Positions 1 through 8,645 of a DNA stretch of 64,000 bases are shown here, in pieces (positions within the stretch are counted from its first letter, which is position 1; each line of letters begins with the position of its first letter). Location: contig NC_014759.1 of assembly GCF_000183425.1 (NCBI RefSeq), positions 4,393,001 through 4,457,000 of the forward strand, in the 5' to 3' direction. The notes beneath the pieces were generated by a model that saw nothing but the letters and a program-made list of their open reading frames with translations, did not search any database and was not told the origin of the DNA. Source of the DNA: Marivirga tractuosa DSM 4126. Its GTDB lineage: Bacteria; Bacteroidota; Bacteroidia; Cytophagales; Cyclobacteriaceae. Made by a program: the position numbers and the translations under genes.

Positions 1-62
1 ATGCAGTTTTTGTAGTTCTTTTAGGTGGTTTTATAGCTGATTTTGTAATTGTATTATTCTAA
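1..62 (+). CDS. C-terminal end of an unidentified membrane protein (partial)
   Basis: The frame starting at base 3 is open from the window edge and ends at the TAA at 60-62. It encodes about 19 almost entirely hydrophobic residues (AVFVVLLGGFIADFVIVLF), the pattern of a last transmembrane helix. The gene would begin upstream of the window, so family and function cannot be read. The other two forward frames close within about 40 bases. A chance open frame of this length is quite possible, so this is only a weak call. Confidence 0.35.
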   Translation, partial: AVFVVLLGGFIADFVIVLF

Positions 63-76
63 TATAGCCGTGTTAA

Positions 77-130
77 ATACCCCCATTTGGGTATATTTTA
101 TACCCCCAAAAAAGTTTAAAATTACCCCTA
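77..130. repeat. Three ACCCC-type direct repeats at 22-23 bp spacing
   Basis: ATACCCCCA occurs at 77-85 and again at 100-108, and a diverged copy TTACCCCTA lies at 122-130. The starts are 23 and 22 bp apart, about two DNA turns, so all copies face the same side of the helix. This phasing is typical of tandem sites for a dimeric regulator. The nearest downstream gene is the kinase-like protein at 454. The binding protein is unknown. Confidence 0.35.
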
Positions 131-232
131 AAATGGTGTTTTTTATTAGGTTTTACCTCCCTACCTTTGAAATGTCGTCACAAGAATATGCGAGAGCAAT
201 CAACCAAGACTTTTTATATATAGACGACATTA

Positions 233-314
233 CCTGACTAGGTCGGGGCAGTTTAAATGAAAGTATAACTTCTCCCCTATTGTTGTTATTCAGTCATTGC
301 CCCGTCTTAGCAGG
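233..314. other. Imperfect inverted repeat, possible structured RNA
   Basis: CCTGACTAGGTCGGGGCA at 233-250 is nearly the reverse complement of TGCCCCGTCTTAGCAGG at 298-314, with a 47-base loop between them. The arms are far more GC-rich than their surroundings. No T-run follows, so a simple intrinsic terminator is unlikely. It could be an RNA stem upstream of the gene at 454 or a remnant of a repeat element. Confidence 0.35.
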
Positions 315-453
315 TTTTTACATACCTAAAATATTTGATGTTCCATAGTTTGGGATAAAAAGGATATCATTCATCAATTAGGTGCTCTTCTTGGTCAGTT
401 TAATTATTAAATAATAATATGGACAATAGCTGATTTATTTAACACTCCTGCTC

Positions 454-1530
454 ATGAGTATACCTAAAATAAATAACAACCAGATTTTTGAACCTCGTTT
501 GCAAATTTTGCACGAGCAAATGGATTCTGTTCTTAAGATGCTTTGCAATCTTACGAAGGCAGATCAAGTATTTTTGTCTTTTTGGAATGACGGTTATAGT
601 CAGGTGTATAATGAGGATAGTGGATTTTATACAACGGAAGATTTGGAGTGCCGACAATTAGAAAAGAAGTTTAAATCTTTATTTTCAGAGGTTATCTATA
701 TTTCGAATGCACGTTTACATACTCTAATACAAGACATCAAGTTTTTTTCTACTAGCGGAAAAAACACTAATGTATTTCTTTTGCCTTTGATTGATGCTAA
801 GGATGATAGGATAGGAGTTTTGGGTTTGAATATGACTGAAGAAGGAGCTTTTGATTTTGGACAGATTGTTCATCAAATTGAAAGTATTGGAGAACATATA
901 GTATCTATTTATGATAATTTATTAGGTAAAAATGCAGCCTTTTATACTAATAAAGTAAATTTTGAACATATGCCTGCAGCTTTTCTCAATTTTAGTATTA
1001 ATAAAGATGCAGAATTATTGGATTGCCATTTCAGTAATCATTTAATAAGAAAACATCCTGCCTTTTTGAATTATTCAGGTAATTCAATGGAAAAGTTGGA
1101 GCCACTGCTGCAAATGACTTTGCAGGAGTTTACCAAAATGTTGTTGAAATCCCAGAACGACCAAAGTATTGAATATGTTTATCCTTATTTGGTAGATGGC
1201 AAGGAGAAAAAGTACTTTTTGATTAAAATACATGTATCCCTTTCTACTGACGGTGTTTACCAATGTCTTGCTTTTATAGATGATATAAGTATTCATCGTA
1301 AGTACAATGCCACTTTAGATCAGATTTTGTTTGATATCTCTCATGTAATGAGAAGGCCAGTGGTGAGCATGAGGGGATTGACTAATCTTATTAATTTGAA
1401 TGAATTTGATAGAAATGAGATTTGCGAGATTGCAAGCAAGATCAAAGTAGTCTCCGATGAAATGGAAGACTATATCCGGGCAATGTTTAAGATATATGAA
1501 GCTAAACAGGAAGCTGAATATCTTTTGTGA
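454..1530 (+). CDS. Kinase-like sensor with DHp domain but no ATPase domain
   Basis: A cytoplasmic protein of 358 residues without signal peptide or membrane segments. Residues about 15-155 resemble a GAF-type sensory fold and about 165-280 a PAS-like segment. The C-terminus carries a histidine-kinase dimerisation helix: DISHVMRRPVVSMRGL, with the phospho-acceptor position at His297. The protein ends some 60 residues later, before any N-box or G-boxes, so no HATPase domain exists. The same helix type (SHNIRGPIASLEG) occurs in the complete kinase at 3095-4546, on the far side of kbl. I infer a phosphotransfer partner, a pseudokinase, or a kinase whose ATPase domain was lost. The ATG at 454 is the first in frame. 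Confidence 0.7.
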   Translation: MSIPKINNNQIFEPRLQILHEQMDSVLKMLCNLTKADQVFLSFWNDGYSQVYNEDSGFYTTEDLECRQLEKKFKSLFSEVIYISNARLHTLIQDIKFFSTSGKNTNVFLLPLIDAKDDRIGVLGLNMTEEGAFDFGQIVHQIESIGEHIVSIYDNLLGKNAAFYTNKVNFEHMPAAFLNFSINKDAELLDCHFSNHLIRKHPAFLNYSGNSMEKLEPLLQMTLQEFTKMLLKSQNDQSIEYVYPYLVDGKEKKYFLIKIHVSLSTDGVYQCLAFIDDISIHRKYNATLDQILFDISHVMRRPVVSMRGLTNLINLNEFDRNEICEIASKIKVVSDEMEDYIRAMFKIYEAKQEAEYLL

Positions 1531-1548
1531 TTTGTACAAGAAATGATA

Positions 1549-1580
1549 ATCCGGAACAGGTTTGAATATCTGTTCCGGAT
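1549..1580. terminator. Convergent hairpin between kinase-like gene and kbl
   Basis: ATCCGGAACAG (1549-1559) and CTGTTCCGGAT (1570-1580) form a perfect 11-bp stem with a 10-base loop. It sits between the stop at 1530 on the plus strand and the stop at 1588 on the minus strand. Neither side has a strong T-run, so efficiency is uncertain. Confidence 0.6.
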
Positions 1581-1587
1581 TTCACTT

Positions 1588-2775
1588 CTAAATAATATTA
1601 AGCTCTTTCCCTACTCTTGTAAATGCTTCAACTGCTTTATCTAAATGCTCTTTTTCATGAGCAGCTGATAATTGCACTCTTATTCTAGCTTGTTCTTTAG
1701 GAACCACCGGGTAGAAAAATCCAATAACGTAAATACCTTCCTCTAATAGCCGATCCGCAAATTTTTGAGATAAGGCAGCGTCATACACCATTATTGGTAC
1801 AATTGCTGAATCGCCATCTTTTATATCAAAGCCAGCTTTCTTTATGTTTTCCTTAAAGTAATTCACATTATCTTCAAGTTTATCTCGTAATTCCGTTGAG
1901 CTACTTAATAAGTCAAATACCGCAATTGAAGCGCCTACAATTGAAGGGGCTAAGGAATTGGAGAACAAATAAGGTCTTGATTTTTGACGCAGCATTTCAA
2001 TTATTTCTTTCCTTCCAGAAGTGAAGCCACCCATGGCACCGCCTAGGGCTTTTCCTAATGTACCTGTGATGATATCCACTCTGCCCATTACATCATTAAG
2101 CTCATGAGTTCCTCTACCGGTTTTTCCAATAAATCCTGTGGCATGGCAGTCGTCAACCATAACTAAGGCATCATATTTATCAGCTAAATCACAAATTTTA
2201 TCTAATTGTGCAACATAACCATCCATGGAAAATACTCCATCAGTCACAATGATTTTGCTTTTAGCATCTTTGGCTTTTTTTAACTGTTCTTCCAAGTCAG
2301 CCATATCATTATTTTGATAGCGATATCTCGCAGCTTTGCAAAGTCTTACCCCGTCAATGATAGAGGCATGATTAAGCGAATCAGAAATGATAGCATCTTC
2401 TGGCCCTAATATTGGCTCAAATACTCCACCATTAGCATCAAATGCTGCAGCATAAAGAATAGTGTCTTCCATGCCTAAAAAATTGGCTATTTTTTGCTCC
2501 AGTTCTTTGTGAATATCCTGCGTACCACAAATAAATCTCACAGAAGACATTCCAAAACCATGGCTGTCCAGCGTATTTTTTGCCGCTTCCAATACTTTAG
2601 AATGAGAGGAAAGGCCTAAATAATTATTAGAACAGAAGTTTAAAACTTCTTTACCTGTATTGGTTTTAATTGAAGCTCCTTGTGGAGTAGTAATAATTCT
2701 TTCTTTTTTATAAAGACCGTCTTTTTCTAACTGCTTTAGATCGTTTTGTAATTTTTGTTGAAGATTTCCGTACAT
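1588..2775 (-). CDS. kbl: Glycine C-acetyltransferase (2-amino-3-ketobutyrate CoA ligase)
   Basis: A PLP enzyme of the alpha-oxoamine synthase family that cleaves 2-amino-3-ketobutyrate with CoA to glycine and acetyl-CoA in threonine degradation. Visible hallmarks are [11 protein letters not shown] near the N-terminus, [26 protein letters not shown] and the PLP-lysine motif [14 protein letters not shown]. The open frame extends upstream to a TTG at 2802 and an ATG at 2787, but a perfect promoter element (2800-2807) overlaps that region. The ATG at 2775 (MYGNLQQKL) matches the family N-terminus, gives about 395 residues and leaves a normal leader, so I chose it. No tdh gene is adjacent. Function is secure; the start is the uncertain part. 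Confidence 0.93.
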   Translation of the reverse strand: MYGNLQQKLQNDLKQLEKDGLYKKERIITTPQGASIKTNTGKEVLNFCSNNYLGLSSHSKVLEAAKNTLDSHGFGMSSVRFICGTQDIHKELEQKIANFLGMEDTILYAAAFDANGGVFEPILGPEDAIISDSLNHASIIDGVRLCKAARYRYQNNDMADLEEQLKKAKDAKSKIIVTDGVFSMDGYVAQLDKICDLADKYDALVMVDDCHATGFIGKTGRGTHELNDVMGRVDIITGTLGKALGGAMGGFTSGRKEIIEMLRQKSRPYLFSNSLAPSIVGASIAVFDLLSSSTELRDKLEDNVNYFKENIKKAGFDIKDGDSAIVPIMVYDAALSQKFADRLLEEGIYVIGFFYPVVPKEQARIRVQLSAAHEKEHLDKAVEAFTRVGKELNII

Positions 2776-2799
2776 ATTTCCTGACATTTTTTCCTGAAG

Positions 2800-2807
2800 C
2801 AAAGATA
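2800..2807 (-). promoter_or_regulatory. Candidate -7 promoter element for kbl
   Basis: On the minus strand this reads TATCTTTG, an exact match to the Bacteroidota sigma -7 consensus TAnnTTTG. Transcription would begin around 2793, which excludes the TTG at 2802 as a start. No clear TTTG -33 element is seen at the right distance. Confidence 0.45.
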
Positions 2808-3094
2808 AGCTTCATTCCATGAATCACCATTAATTTGGGACAAATTCAGATTTAAATCATAATTATTATATGTAGTAACATATTGTATTATTTTACTACA
2901 AATTGAATAATTTAAAAATCTGTTTTAATTGAATCACTTATACTTTTTCAATATAATTAGGTAGTTATACCTAGAAAGAGATTGAGAGTTCTGCCATTTA
3001 GGATGTTTTTCTTTTTATAAGGTATTTGTACAATTGTAAGGTTTCGATTCTATGCTGTTTTTCTCTAACAAGAAGCTGTTCTAATTTTGTATTT
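2808..3094. other. Divergent intergenic region between kbl and histidine kinase
   Basis: AT-rich spacer between divergently transcribed genes. TAATTTTG at 3082-3089 on the plus strand matches TAnnTTTG but lies only five bases before the ATG at 3095. If it is real, the message is nearly leaderless or translation starts at the later ATG at 3161. Nothing else was recognised. Confidence 0.35.
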
Positions 3095-4546
3095 ATGGTG
3101 CAGAGAATTGGATTTGAGTCAAATGGAAATCAAAAAAATGATTTGTCCGTTAATTGCAAGATGGAAAATACCTTTGAAGGTTTTAGTGATTTTTTTGAAC
3201 ATGGGCTTCATCCTATGTTCATAATTGATCTGAACTCTCATAAATTTCTCAATGTAAACCAGCACTTCGTAAAAAAGCACTCAGAATTTGAGAATGCATT
3301 GACAGTCTTTGAAAAAAGTATTCAAGAAAATGAGCTGCCCAAAGGAGTTCAATTAGAACAAGATGGGAAAGTTTTCCTATTTAATCCTATTTTCCAAAAT
3401 GATGATAAAGCCCTGATTCAAATTTTGGAATTGAATAAAGCTGTAAAGCCAGTTAAGAAAATATCAGCTCAGCATGTCTTCGAGGAATCACAATTCAATA
3501 AAGATCTTTTAAATAAGCTTCCAAGCGGGATAGTGTATACAAACAAAAGCTTTGAAGCACTTTGGTTTAATGATAAATTCAATTTCTTGTTTGGTCGCGA
3601 CCTTGAAGAGAAGTTTAATTTCATCGATGCAATTTATGTAAAAAACATTTCGCAATTCTGGTCTAAAATAGAAAAATTAAATGAAGAGGGGGGGCAAGTT
3701 TCTTTTTCATTCGTAATCCACAATGTTAAAAATTCAAGTGAAGTATTTATAAATGCTACTGCTTTTCCAGTAGGGTCTAATCATCAATTGGAAGACGGAT
3801 ATATCTTTATTTTAGAAGATAAAACGGAAAATTTGAATTACTCCGAGGAGATTACGAAACAGAATTTGGCTCTAAATCAAATAAATCATGAATTGGATAA
3901 GTTTCTATATAGTGTTTCGCATAATATAAGGGGACCAATCGCTTCTCTAGAAGGCTTATTGAAAGTAATTGAAATATCAGATATACATACTGTAAATGAA
4001 TTGAAGCATCATTTAAGACTTAATTTAAGGTTGCTAAATAGTTTTGTAAGCGATATAAGTAATGTTGCAACTAACATTCATACCCATGTTAGTTTCGAAG
4101 AGGTGAATCTTCGAAATGTTTTTGAGCAAATGCTTTTGTTTGTAGACAATATCTATGAAATAGAACCTAAAATCTCTACAGAGATACCTATTGATTATAC
4201 TGTGAAGACAGACGCTAACCGCTTAGGAATTATTATCAAATGCTTACTTAAGAATAGTTTTCAATATCGAGACAAGCGAAAGGATGAATTTGAAATCAAA
4301 ATGAATGTCACTCAAAATGAAGATTTTCATTTAATTGAAATTATTGACAACGGGATGGGGATTTCCGATAAGGTTAAGCCGTTTATTTTTGACATGTTTT
4401 ATAGAGGTACTGAACTGTCCAATGGTAATGGGATGGGGCTTTACAATAGTAGAGAGATTCTGAAAAAATTGGGTGGGACCATGAATATAGAGAGTAAAGA
4501 AAGAGAGTGGACTAAGGTAAAAATCTATTTACCAGTTAATGTTTAA
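3095..4546 (+). CDS. PAS-type sensor histidine kinase, cytoplasmic
   Basis: A complete two-component kinase of about 483 residues with no membrane segment. Two PAS-like regions occupy roughly the first 240 residues, followed by a coiled linker and the H-box SVSHNIRGPIASLEG with the phospho-accepting His at about residue 276. The catalytic domain shows an N-box (IIKCLLKNSFQYRD), G1 (DNGMGIS) and G2 (GNGMGLYNSREIL). The open frame extends upstream to a TTG at 3026; the first ATG is at 3095 and a second at 3161. No response regulator is next to it, so it is an orphan kinase or it signals through the ATPase-less relative at 454-1530. The ligand is unknown. Confidence 0.85.
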   Translation: MVQRIGFESNGNQKNDLSVNCKMENTFEGFSDFFEHGLHPMFIIDLNSHKFLNVNQHFVKKHSEFENALTVFEKSIQENELPKGVQLEQDGKVFLFNPIFQNDDKALIQILELNKAVKPVKKISAQHVFEESQFNKDLLNKLPSGIVYTNKSFEALWFNDKFNFLFGRDLEEKFNFIDAIYVKNISQFWSKIEKLNEEGGQVSFSFVIHNVKNSSEVFINATAFPVGSNHQLEDGYIFILEDKTENLNYSEEITKQNLALNQINHELDKFLYSVSHNIRGPIASLEGLLKVIEISDIHTVNELKHHLRLNLRLLNSFVSDISNVATNIHTHVSFEEVNLRNVFEQMLLFVDNIYEIEPKISTEIPIDYTVKTDANRLGIIIKCLLKNSFQYRDKRKDEFEIKMNVTQNEDFHLIEIIDNGMGISDKVKPFIFDMFYRGTELSNGNGMGLYNSREILKKLGGTMNIESKEREWTKVKIYLPVNV

Positions 4547-4547
4547 T

Positions 4548-4590
4548 AAATAAAGACCTCATTGATTATGTCTCAATGAGGTCTTTATTT
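4548..4590. terminator. Strong bidirectional terminator
   Basis: AAATAAAGACCTCATTGA (4548-4565) and TCAATGAGGTCTTTATTT (4573-4590) pair perfectly over 18 bp around a 7-base loop, with A/T-rich flanks on both sides. It separates the convergent stops at 4546 (plus) and 4608 (minus), so it can serve both genes. Confidence 0.85.
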
Positions 4591-4607
4591 AATTGTGGAG
4601 CTTATTT

Positions 4608-5204
4608 TTAGTTACCCAATATGTAATATAAACCAAATGTTGGTGTAAAGGTGTTGATGCCTAAGTTAATTCGGTTTGTAACTGTAGTAGTATTTGTATT
4701 AGGGTTGCTAACTGCATATCTATTAAACGATATTAGGTTTAATTCAAAATTAAAGCCCACCTTAGAACCTGGAGTGAAAAGTATTCCTGGATTAATTGAA
4801 AAATCAAAAGTTGAAATATCATTACCATCAGTTCTGTCATTACCATCAATTCCAACAGTTCCCCCAAATCCTAATCCAAGATTAGCAGCACCATAGAATT
4901 TCAAATTATCTCCTAGATCGATATGGTATCGTGCTTCTGGGCTAACCAAAATAGTATTAGTTCTTCCATATACATCTTGGCCTAAGTTATTTCTACTGGT
5001 CACGAAACCAACTGTTCCTCCAATAGAGATATTATCATTTAAAAAGTATTGAACATTAGGTAGAATTCTAATTTCTTGGAAATCTGCACTTTCAATGTTT
5101 TGATATTGAAAACTTCCTCCAATTAAAACATCGCCTGTTCCTATCTGAGAATAAGCTTGTTGAACAGTTAATAAAACGAATAGAATTAATAATTTACCTT
5201 TCAT
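4608..5204 (-). CDS. Outer-membrane beta-barrel protein, OmpX-like
   Basis: A 198-residue exported protein. The first 19-20 residues are a signal peptide ending at QAYSQ. The mature part alternates short amphipathic strands with Gly/Asn/Asp-rich turns: DVLIGGSFQYQN, NISIGGTVGFVTSR, SPEARYHIDLG, KFYGAANLGLG. It ends on an aromatic strand, FGLYYILGN. This is the layout of small Bacteroidota outer-membrane barrels, likely eight strands. The specific role is unknown. It lies downstream of another barrel gene, with a terminator between them at 5296-5323, so the two are probably separate transcripts. Confidence 0.75.
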   Translation of the reverse strand: MKGKLLILFVLLTVQQAYSQIGTGDVLIGGSFQYQNIESADFQEIRILPNVQYFLNDNISIGGTVGFVTSRNNLGQDVYGRTNTILVSPEARYHIDLGDNLKFYGAANLGLGFGGTVGIDGNDRTDGNDISTFDFSINPGILFTPGSKVGFNFELNLISFNRYAVSNPNTNTTTVTNRINLGINTFTPTFGLYYILGN

Positions 5205-5295
5205 AATATATTTCTTTTGTTAGTTGAACTGCAATATTAACTTAAATTTCTCTTTTTTATTATTACATGTATGATTTCACCATAGAAAGCAAAAA

Positions 5296-5323
5296 AGCAC
5301 AGACCAAGGGTTTGATCTGTGCT
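5296..5323 (-). terminator. Intrinsic terminator after the barrel gene at 5349
   Basis: AGCACAGA (5296-5303) and TCTGTGCT (5316-5323) form a stem. On the minus strand the hairpin is followed by a run of T (bases 5295 to 5290). It lies 26 bases past the stop at 5349. Confidence 0.75.
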
Positions 5324-5348
5324 ATGAATGATGTAATGGCAGTGAGTT

Positions 5349-6380
5349 TTATCTAATGTTTAATCCTAATCCAACAGATAAAGTATTGTACTTTTGGATA
5401 GTATAATCAACATTTAAAGCTAATACCCAAAGGATTTTTAACCTGGCGCCAACTGTAAATCTTGGCCCGCCACTTCCGTCAAAGTCAATATCAATAGGAT
5501 TTGATACAGTTACTTCTTCATTAGTATTTTCATTGAATACGTAATCACCTTTCATTGCAAAATTTGACTTGACTATATTTACTCCCACGCCTGCATAAGG
5601 AGTGAAGAAAAGTAGTTTTTTCGAAATTATTGCCTGAATTGTAGTGGCACTAGCATTAAATTCGGCAAACTGTCCTGCTGCTTCGTCTATTTGATAATTT
5701 GTGGAAATTTTATTGAATCCAACTAGACCAGATAGGTCAAATGGTAACAATTTCATACCTGGAATCCACTGTTTAAAATCATGCTTTACTCCGAAACCAA
5801 ATGATTGAAAACTTAATCCATCAACATTTATTTCTGGTGTATAGCGAATAATTAAATCGGTATTTTTAACAATACCGACACCTAGTTGAACGGTAGGAGT
5901 TGGTACAGCCAGAGGACCAGGTAGATCACTTAATCCAAATCCATCGGGTGCTACGATCTCTTGTTCAAATGAATAGGGCTCACCATCTATTTCCCGCTGT
6001 CCAAATATTTCTAGTCTTGTATCTGTTGCACCTCCGGTAAAAGTTGGCAACATACTATCTCCATTAGGGTTGGCTAGTCTCACATTATTATAAGTGTCAG
6101 CATTAAAATCAAACTGCGAAGCAGCATCAGGGATAATAGCAAAGTTCATATTAAGAGTAAGATCAAAACCTAATGTTTTGTGTGGTTTTGCAGTGTTATA
6201 CCATCCGTTTGCTAATCCATTCCCCAATGAGGCAGCAAATGGGTTCATGTAGTTTTTCAGATAAGTGTTAGCATCTCCAGTTCCACTTGTAACGATGTTT
6301 TCGAATTCTTGTGCTTTGGTCTGTTGAAAGTTGAAAACTCCAAAGACTATCAATGTTATTACAGTAAATATTCTTTTCAT
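5349..6380 (-). CDS. Secreted outer-membrane protein, DUF6588-like
   Basis: A 343-residue exported protein with a signal peptide ending near QTKAQ. The mature N-terminus has the pattern NTYLKNYMNPFAASLGNGLANGWYNTAKPHK, shown here only as key parts: a YLKNYMNPF helix, GNGLANGWYNTAK, then a barrel with strands such as LLFFTPYAGVGVNI and ending VLALNVDYTIQKYNTLSVGLGLNIR. From memory this layout belongs to the DUF6588 family of Bacteroidota; no search was possible. It is probably an outer-membrane barrel related to FadL-type proteins by shape. Function is unknown. Confidence 0.7.
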   Translation of the reverse strand: MKRIFTVITLIVFGVFNFQQTKAQEFENIVTSGTGDANTYLKNYMNPFAASLGNGLANGWYNTAKPHKTLGFDLTLNMNFAIIPDAASQFDFNADTYNNVRLANPNGDSMLPTFTGGATDTRLEIFGQREIDGEPYSFEQEIVAPDGFGLSDLPGPLAVPTPTVQLGVGIVKNTDLIIRYTPEINVDGLSFQSFGFGVKHDFKQWIPGMKLLPFDLSGLVGFNKISTNYQIDEAAGQFAEFNASATTIQAIISKKLLFFTPYAGVGVNIVKSNFAMKGDYVFNENTNEEVTVSNPIDIDFDGSGGPRFTVGARLKILWVLALNVDYTIQKYNTLSVGLGLNIR

Positions 6381-6453
6381 ATTCTTTAATTTTAGTGGTA
6401 CATATGTATAAAAGTATTGAAATTTATTTGAAAAATTGATAATCTAGTCTAGC

Positions 6454-7524
6454 TCATTGAAATAAACTTAAAAATGTGCTTTTGTTTGAATTTACAGAGT
6501 AATTATTTTCTACATATTCTTGGCCTTGTTTTCCTAAGTCTTCCCTAAAACTGGGATCCATTAGTAACTTCGCTATTGCACTTTGCCATCTCTCTTTAGT
6601 TTCAGCAAGATATCCTGCACCGCTTTCCTGAATCATTTTTTTATTTACTCCAACAGGAGAAGCTATCACAGCTTTTTGAATAGCCATGTATTGCAATAAT
6701 TTAAACCCACATTTTCCTTGGCTCCATATATCATTGGTTAATGGCATGATTCCAATATCCATTTGATTCAAATCTTGTATTTCTTTAGATTTCCTCCAAG
6801 GTATATAGCGCATATATCTGACATCAAAATCAGGCTTTTGGTTGGAAATCACCAATAATTCAAAATCATATTCTTTTGCTAGCTCATCTAAAACTGGAAG
6901 TATAATTTTTAAATAAGGAAGAGTAGAATGTGTCCCTGTCCAGCCAATTACATTCTTTTCCCTCTTCGATACTTTTATTTCTTTGTGATAGTCGGTATTG
7001 ATTGTGGTTGGATTAACTACAACTCGCTCATTAAATTTTTTTGCAAATTGAGCTAAATAATCATTTCCGCTACTTACTTTATAGCTCCATTTGCAAATAC
7101 TTTTAACTTTTGACTTCCATTTTATTCTTGCTTTTAAGCTACCTTTTTCATTGGGGTCTTCAAGCCAAATAGCATCATCAAAGTCATAGATGATCTTTTT
7201 TTTCCAAATAAAACGAACCGCCCATTCAAAAAAGGGCGGGCCAACTGGTGTGGCTTCTCTGTGAATAAATATATATTCAAAATGATATAACTGGAATAGT
7301 AAGAAAAAGCGTTTGATAAACGATAATACAAGCCAAAATAGTTTTTGAAAGCTTTGACCTGATTTATATAGCATTTTCCAAGCCCTCAAATTAAGGAAAG
7401 GAGCTAACTCAAATTGAAAACCTTCCGTTTCCAAGGCGGAAAGATATTGCTCATATCTGAATCGTTGACTTGGTGCTTCGTCAAAAGGGTAGGGACAAAC
7501 AAAAAGGATTTTTTTTCGCTCCAT
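6454..7524 (-). CDS. GT4-family glycosyltransferase
   Basis: A 356-residue GT-B fold enzyme. The N-terminus ILFVCPYPFDEAPSQRFR resembles the donor-independent Rossmann half, DFDDAIW sits in the linker region, and the C-terminal half carries VIGWTGTHSTLPYL, LLVISNQKPD, MDIGIMPL and the nucleotide-sugar loop CGFKLLQYMAIQKAVIASP followed by VGVN. These are typical of retaining GT4 transferases that add sugars to polysaccharide or protein glycans. Its start abuts the stop of the PhzF gene (7524/7525), so the two are cotranscribed. Substrates cannot be inferred. Confidence 0.85.
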   Translation of the reverse strand: MERKKILFVCPYPFDEAPSQRFRYEQYLSALETEGFQFELAPFLNLRAWKMLYKSGQSFQKLFWLVLSFIKRFFLLFQLYHFEYIFIHREATPVGPPFFEWAVRFIWKKKIIYDFDDAIWLEDPNEKGSLKARIKWKSKVKSICKWSYKVSSGNDYLAQFAKKFNERVVVNPTTINTDYHKEIKVSKREKNVIGWTGTHSTLPYLKIILPVLDELAKEYDFELLVISNQKPDFDVRYMRYIPWRKSKEIQDLNQMDIGIMPLTNDIWSQGKCGFKLLQYMAIQKAVIASPVGVNKKMIQESGAGYLAETKERWQSAIAKLLMDPSFREDLGKQGQEYVENNYSVNSNKSTFLSLFQ

Positions 7525-8430
7525 TTATTCTGGTATCCTGATTTCTCCATGACCCATATGCACACAAGAACCCCCAACCATCACTTTGGAGATTTTCCCT
7601 TCCTCTTGTGCAATTTTCATTTTCACTTGACTTGGTCGGCCTAATTCATACCCTTGCTCACCAATCGCTAACTCACTCAAATCTGCCATATTATAATTAT
7701 GTAAATAACAAGCTAAAGGACCATGAGCACTCCCAGTTGCAGGATCTTCCGCTACACCTATATGGGGAGCAAACATTCGACTATGCGTTAAGTGATTAGG
7801 ATTTTGGGTTTCCATAGTAAAAGCCATTACTCCAGTGACGAATATTTCATCTAAAATTTCACTGAAAAGTTCATTATTAAGCTTAAGGTTTTGAACCGCC
7901 TCAAGTGATCTTATGGGTATAATCAAAAATGGATTTCCACAATTTACTATTCTGCATGGATAATCCTCTTCAATATCATCTTCATCTATAGATATAAGGG
8001 ATGCCACCAGCTTTTTATCCTTGAAAGTTTGTTCAAACTTTGGCAAAGGTTGTTCCATCAATATTTTGGAGATTTTACCTTTTTTCTTTTCATATTGTAC
8101 TTTTAGATTTCCAATATTCTGTTCTAAAAGTAATTCATTCTCCTTTTTCGGATCAATTCCTTTTTCTTTCAATAAGTAAAAAGACGTTCCAATTGTCGGG
8201 TGGCCAGCAGTGGGTAGTTCCATTCCAGGTGTAAAAATCCTCATTTTCACATCAGCTTCGGCACTAGGTTTCTTCAGGAAAACTGATTCAGATAAGTTTA
8301 ATTCCTTTGCTATTTTGAGCATTTGGTCTGCACTCAAACCATCTGCATGATCAAAAATAGCCAGTGGGTTACCTCCAAATGGCTCAGATGTAAATACATC
8401 TATCAATTGGAATTTAATTGTATTTGCCAT
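7525..8430 (-). CDS. PhzF-family isomerase
   Basis: A 301-residue protein of the PhzF/diaminopimelate-epimerase fold. It begins with FQLIDVFTSEPFGGNPLAIF and has the conserved acid in LNLSESVFL (Glu48), the segment FTPGMELPTAGHPTIG and the second-domain signature EDPATGSAHGPLACYL. Members isomerise trans-2,3-dihydro-3-hydroxyanthranilate in phenazine synthesis, but most homologues outside phenazine clusters have unknown substrates. No phenazine genes occur here, so phenazine production is not implied. It is first in a two-gene unit with the GT4 gene. Confidence 0.88.
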   Translation of the reverse strand: MANTIKFQLIDVFTSEPFGGNPLAIFDHADGLSADQMLKIAKELNLSESVFLKKPSAEADVKMRIFTPGMELPTAGHPTIGTSFYLLKEKGIDPKKENELLLEQNIGNLKVQYEKKKGKISKILMEQPLPKFEQTFKDKKLVASLISIDEDDIEEDYPCRIVNCGNPFLIIPIRSLEAVQNLKLNNELFSEILDEIFVTGVMAFTMETQNPNHLTHSRMFAPHIGVAEDPATGSAHGPLACYLHNYNMADLSELAIGEQGYELGRPSQVKMKIAQEEGKISKVMVGGSCVHMGHGEIRIPE

Positions 8431-8590
8431 GCCCGAAAATAAGAAAAAAGATTGAGGATATTTATAAGCTCTATTATTGATTTAGATCTGATTCAACTTT
8501 TTAAAAACGGAGTATTCATTTAATGTCTACCAGATTCTGAATTTCATTATTGCATTTTAAGGCTAAGTTTGGAAAGGTTATTATTAAAAA

Positions 8591-8626
8591 AAAATGGCTC
8601 AACTTATTGAAAAGATGAGCCATTTT
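8591..8626 (-). terminator. Intrinsic terminator after floA
   Basis: AAAATGGCTCA (8591-8601) and TGAGCCATTTT (8616-8626) form a perfect 11-bp stem. On the minus strand it is followed by a run of T across 8594 to 8586. It lies about 20 bases downstream of the floA stop. Confidence 0.85.
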
Positions 8627-8645
8627 AAAGATTTATAATATTGGT

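Larger units (their letters stand above)
63..453. other. Intergenic region upstream of the kinase-like gene
   Basis: About 390 bases without a convincing gene. It holds the ACCCC direct repeats (77-130) and an imperfect long-range inverted repeat (233-250 with 298-314). No TAnnTTTG promoter element is seen close to the ATG at 454. A 62-codon frame over 49-237 starts with TTG and looks like chance. Confidence 0.4.

Noticed and set aside
49..237. 62-codon plus-strand frame near the left edge
   Set aside because: Starts with TTG, has no family pattern, and runs through the direct repeats.
2776..2802. Upstream extension of kbl to TTG 2802
   Set aside because: The extension overlaps a perfect -7 promoter element and adds residues not matched by the family N-terminus.
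4651..4896. 81-codon plus-strand frame opposite the barrel gene
   Set aside because: Antisense shadow of a well-supported exported protein.
7525..8430. Phenazine biosynthesis cluster
   Set aside because: Only a PhzF-family gene is present; no other phz gene is nearby, and orphan PhzF homologues are common.
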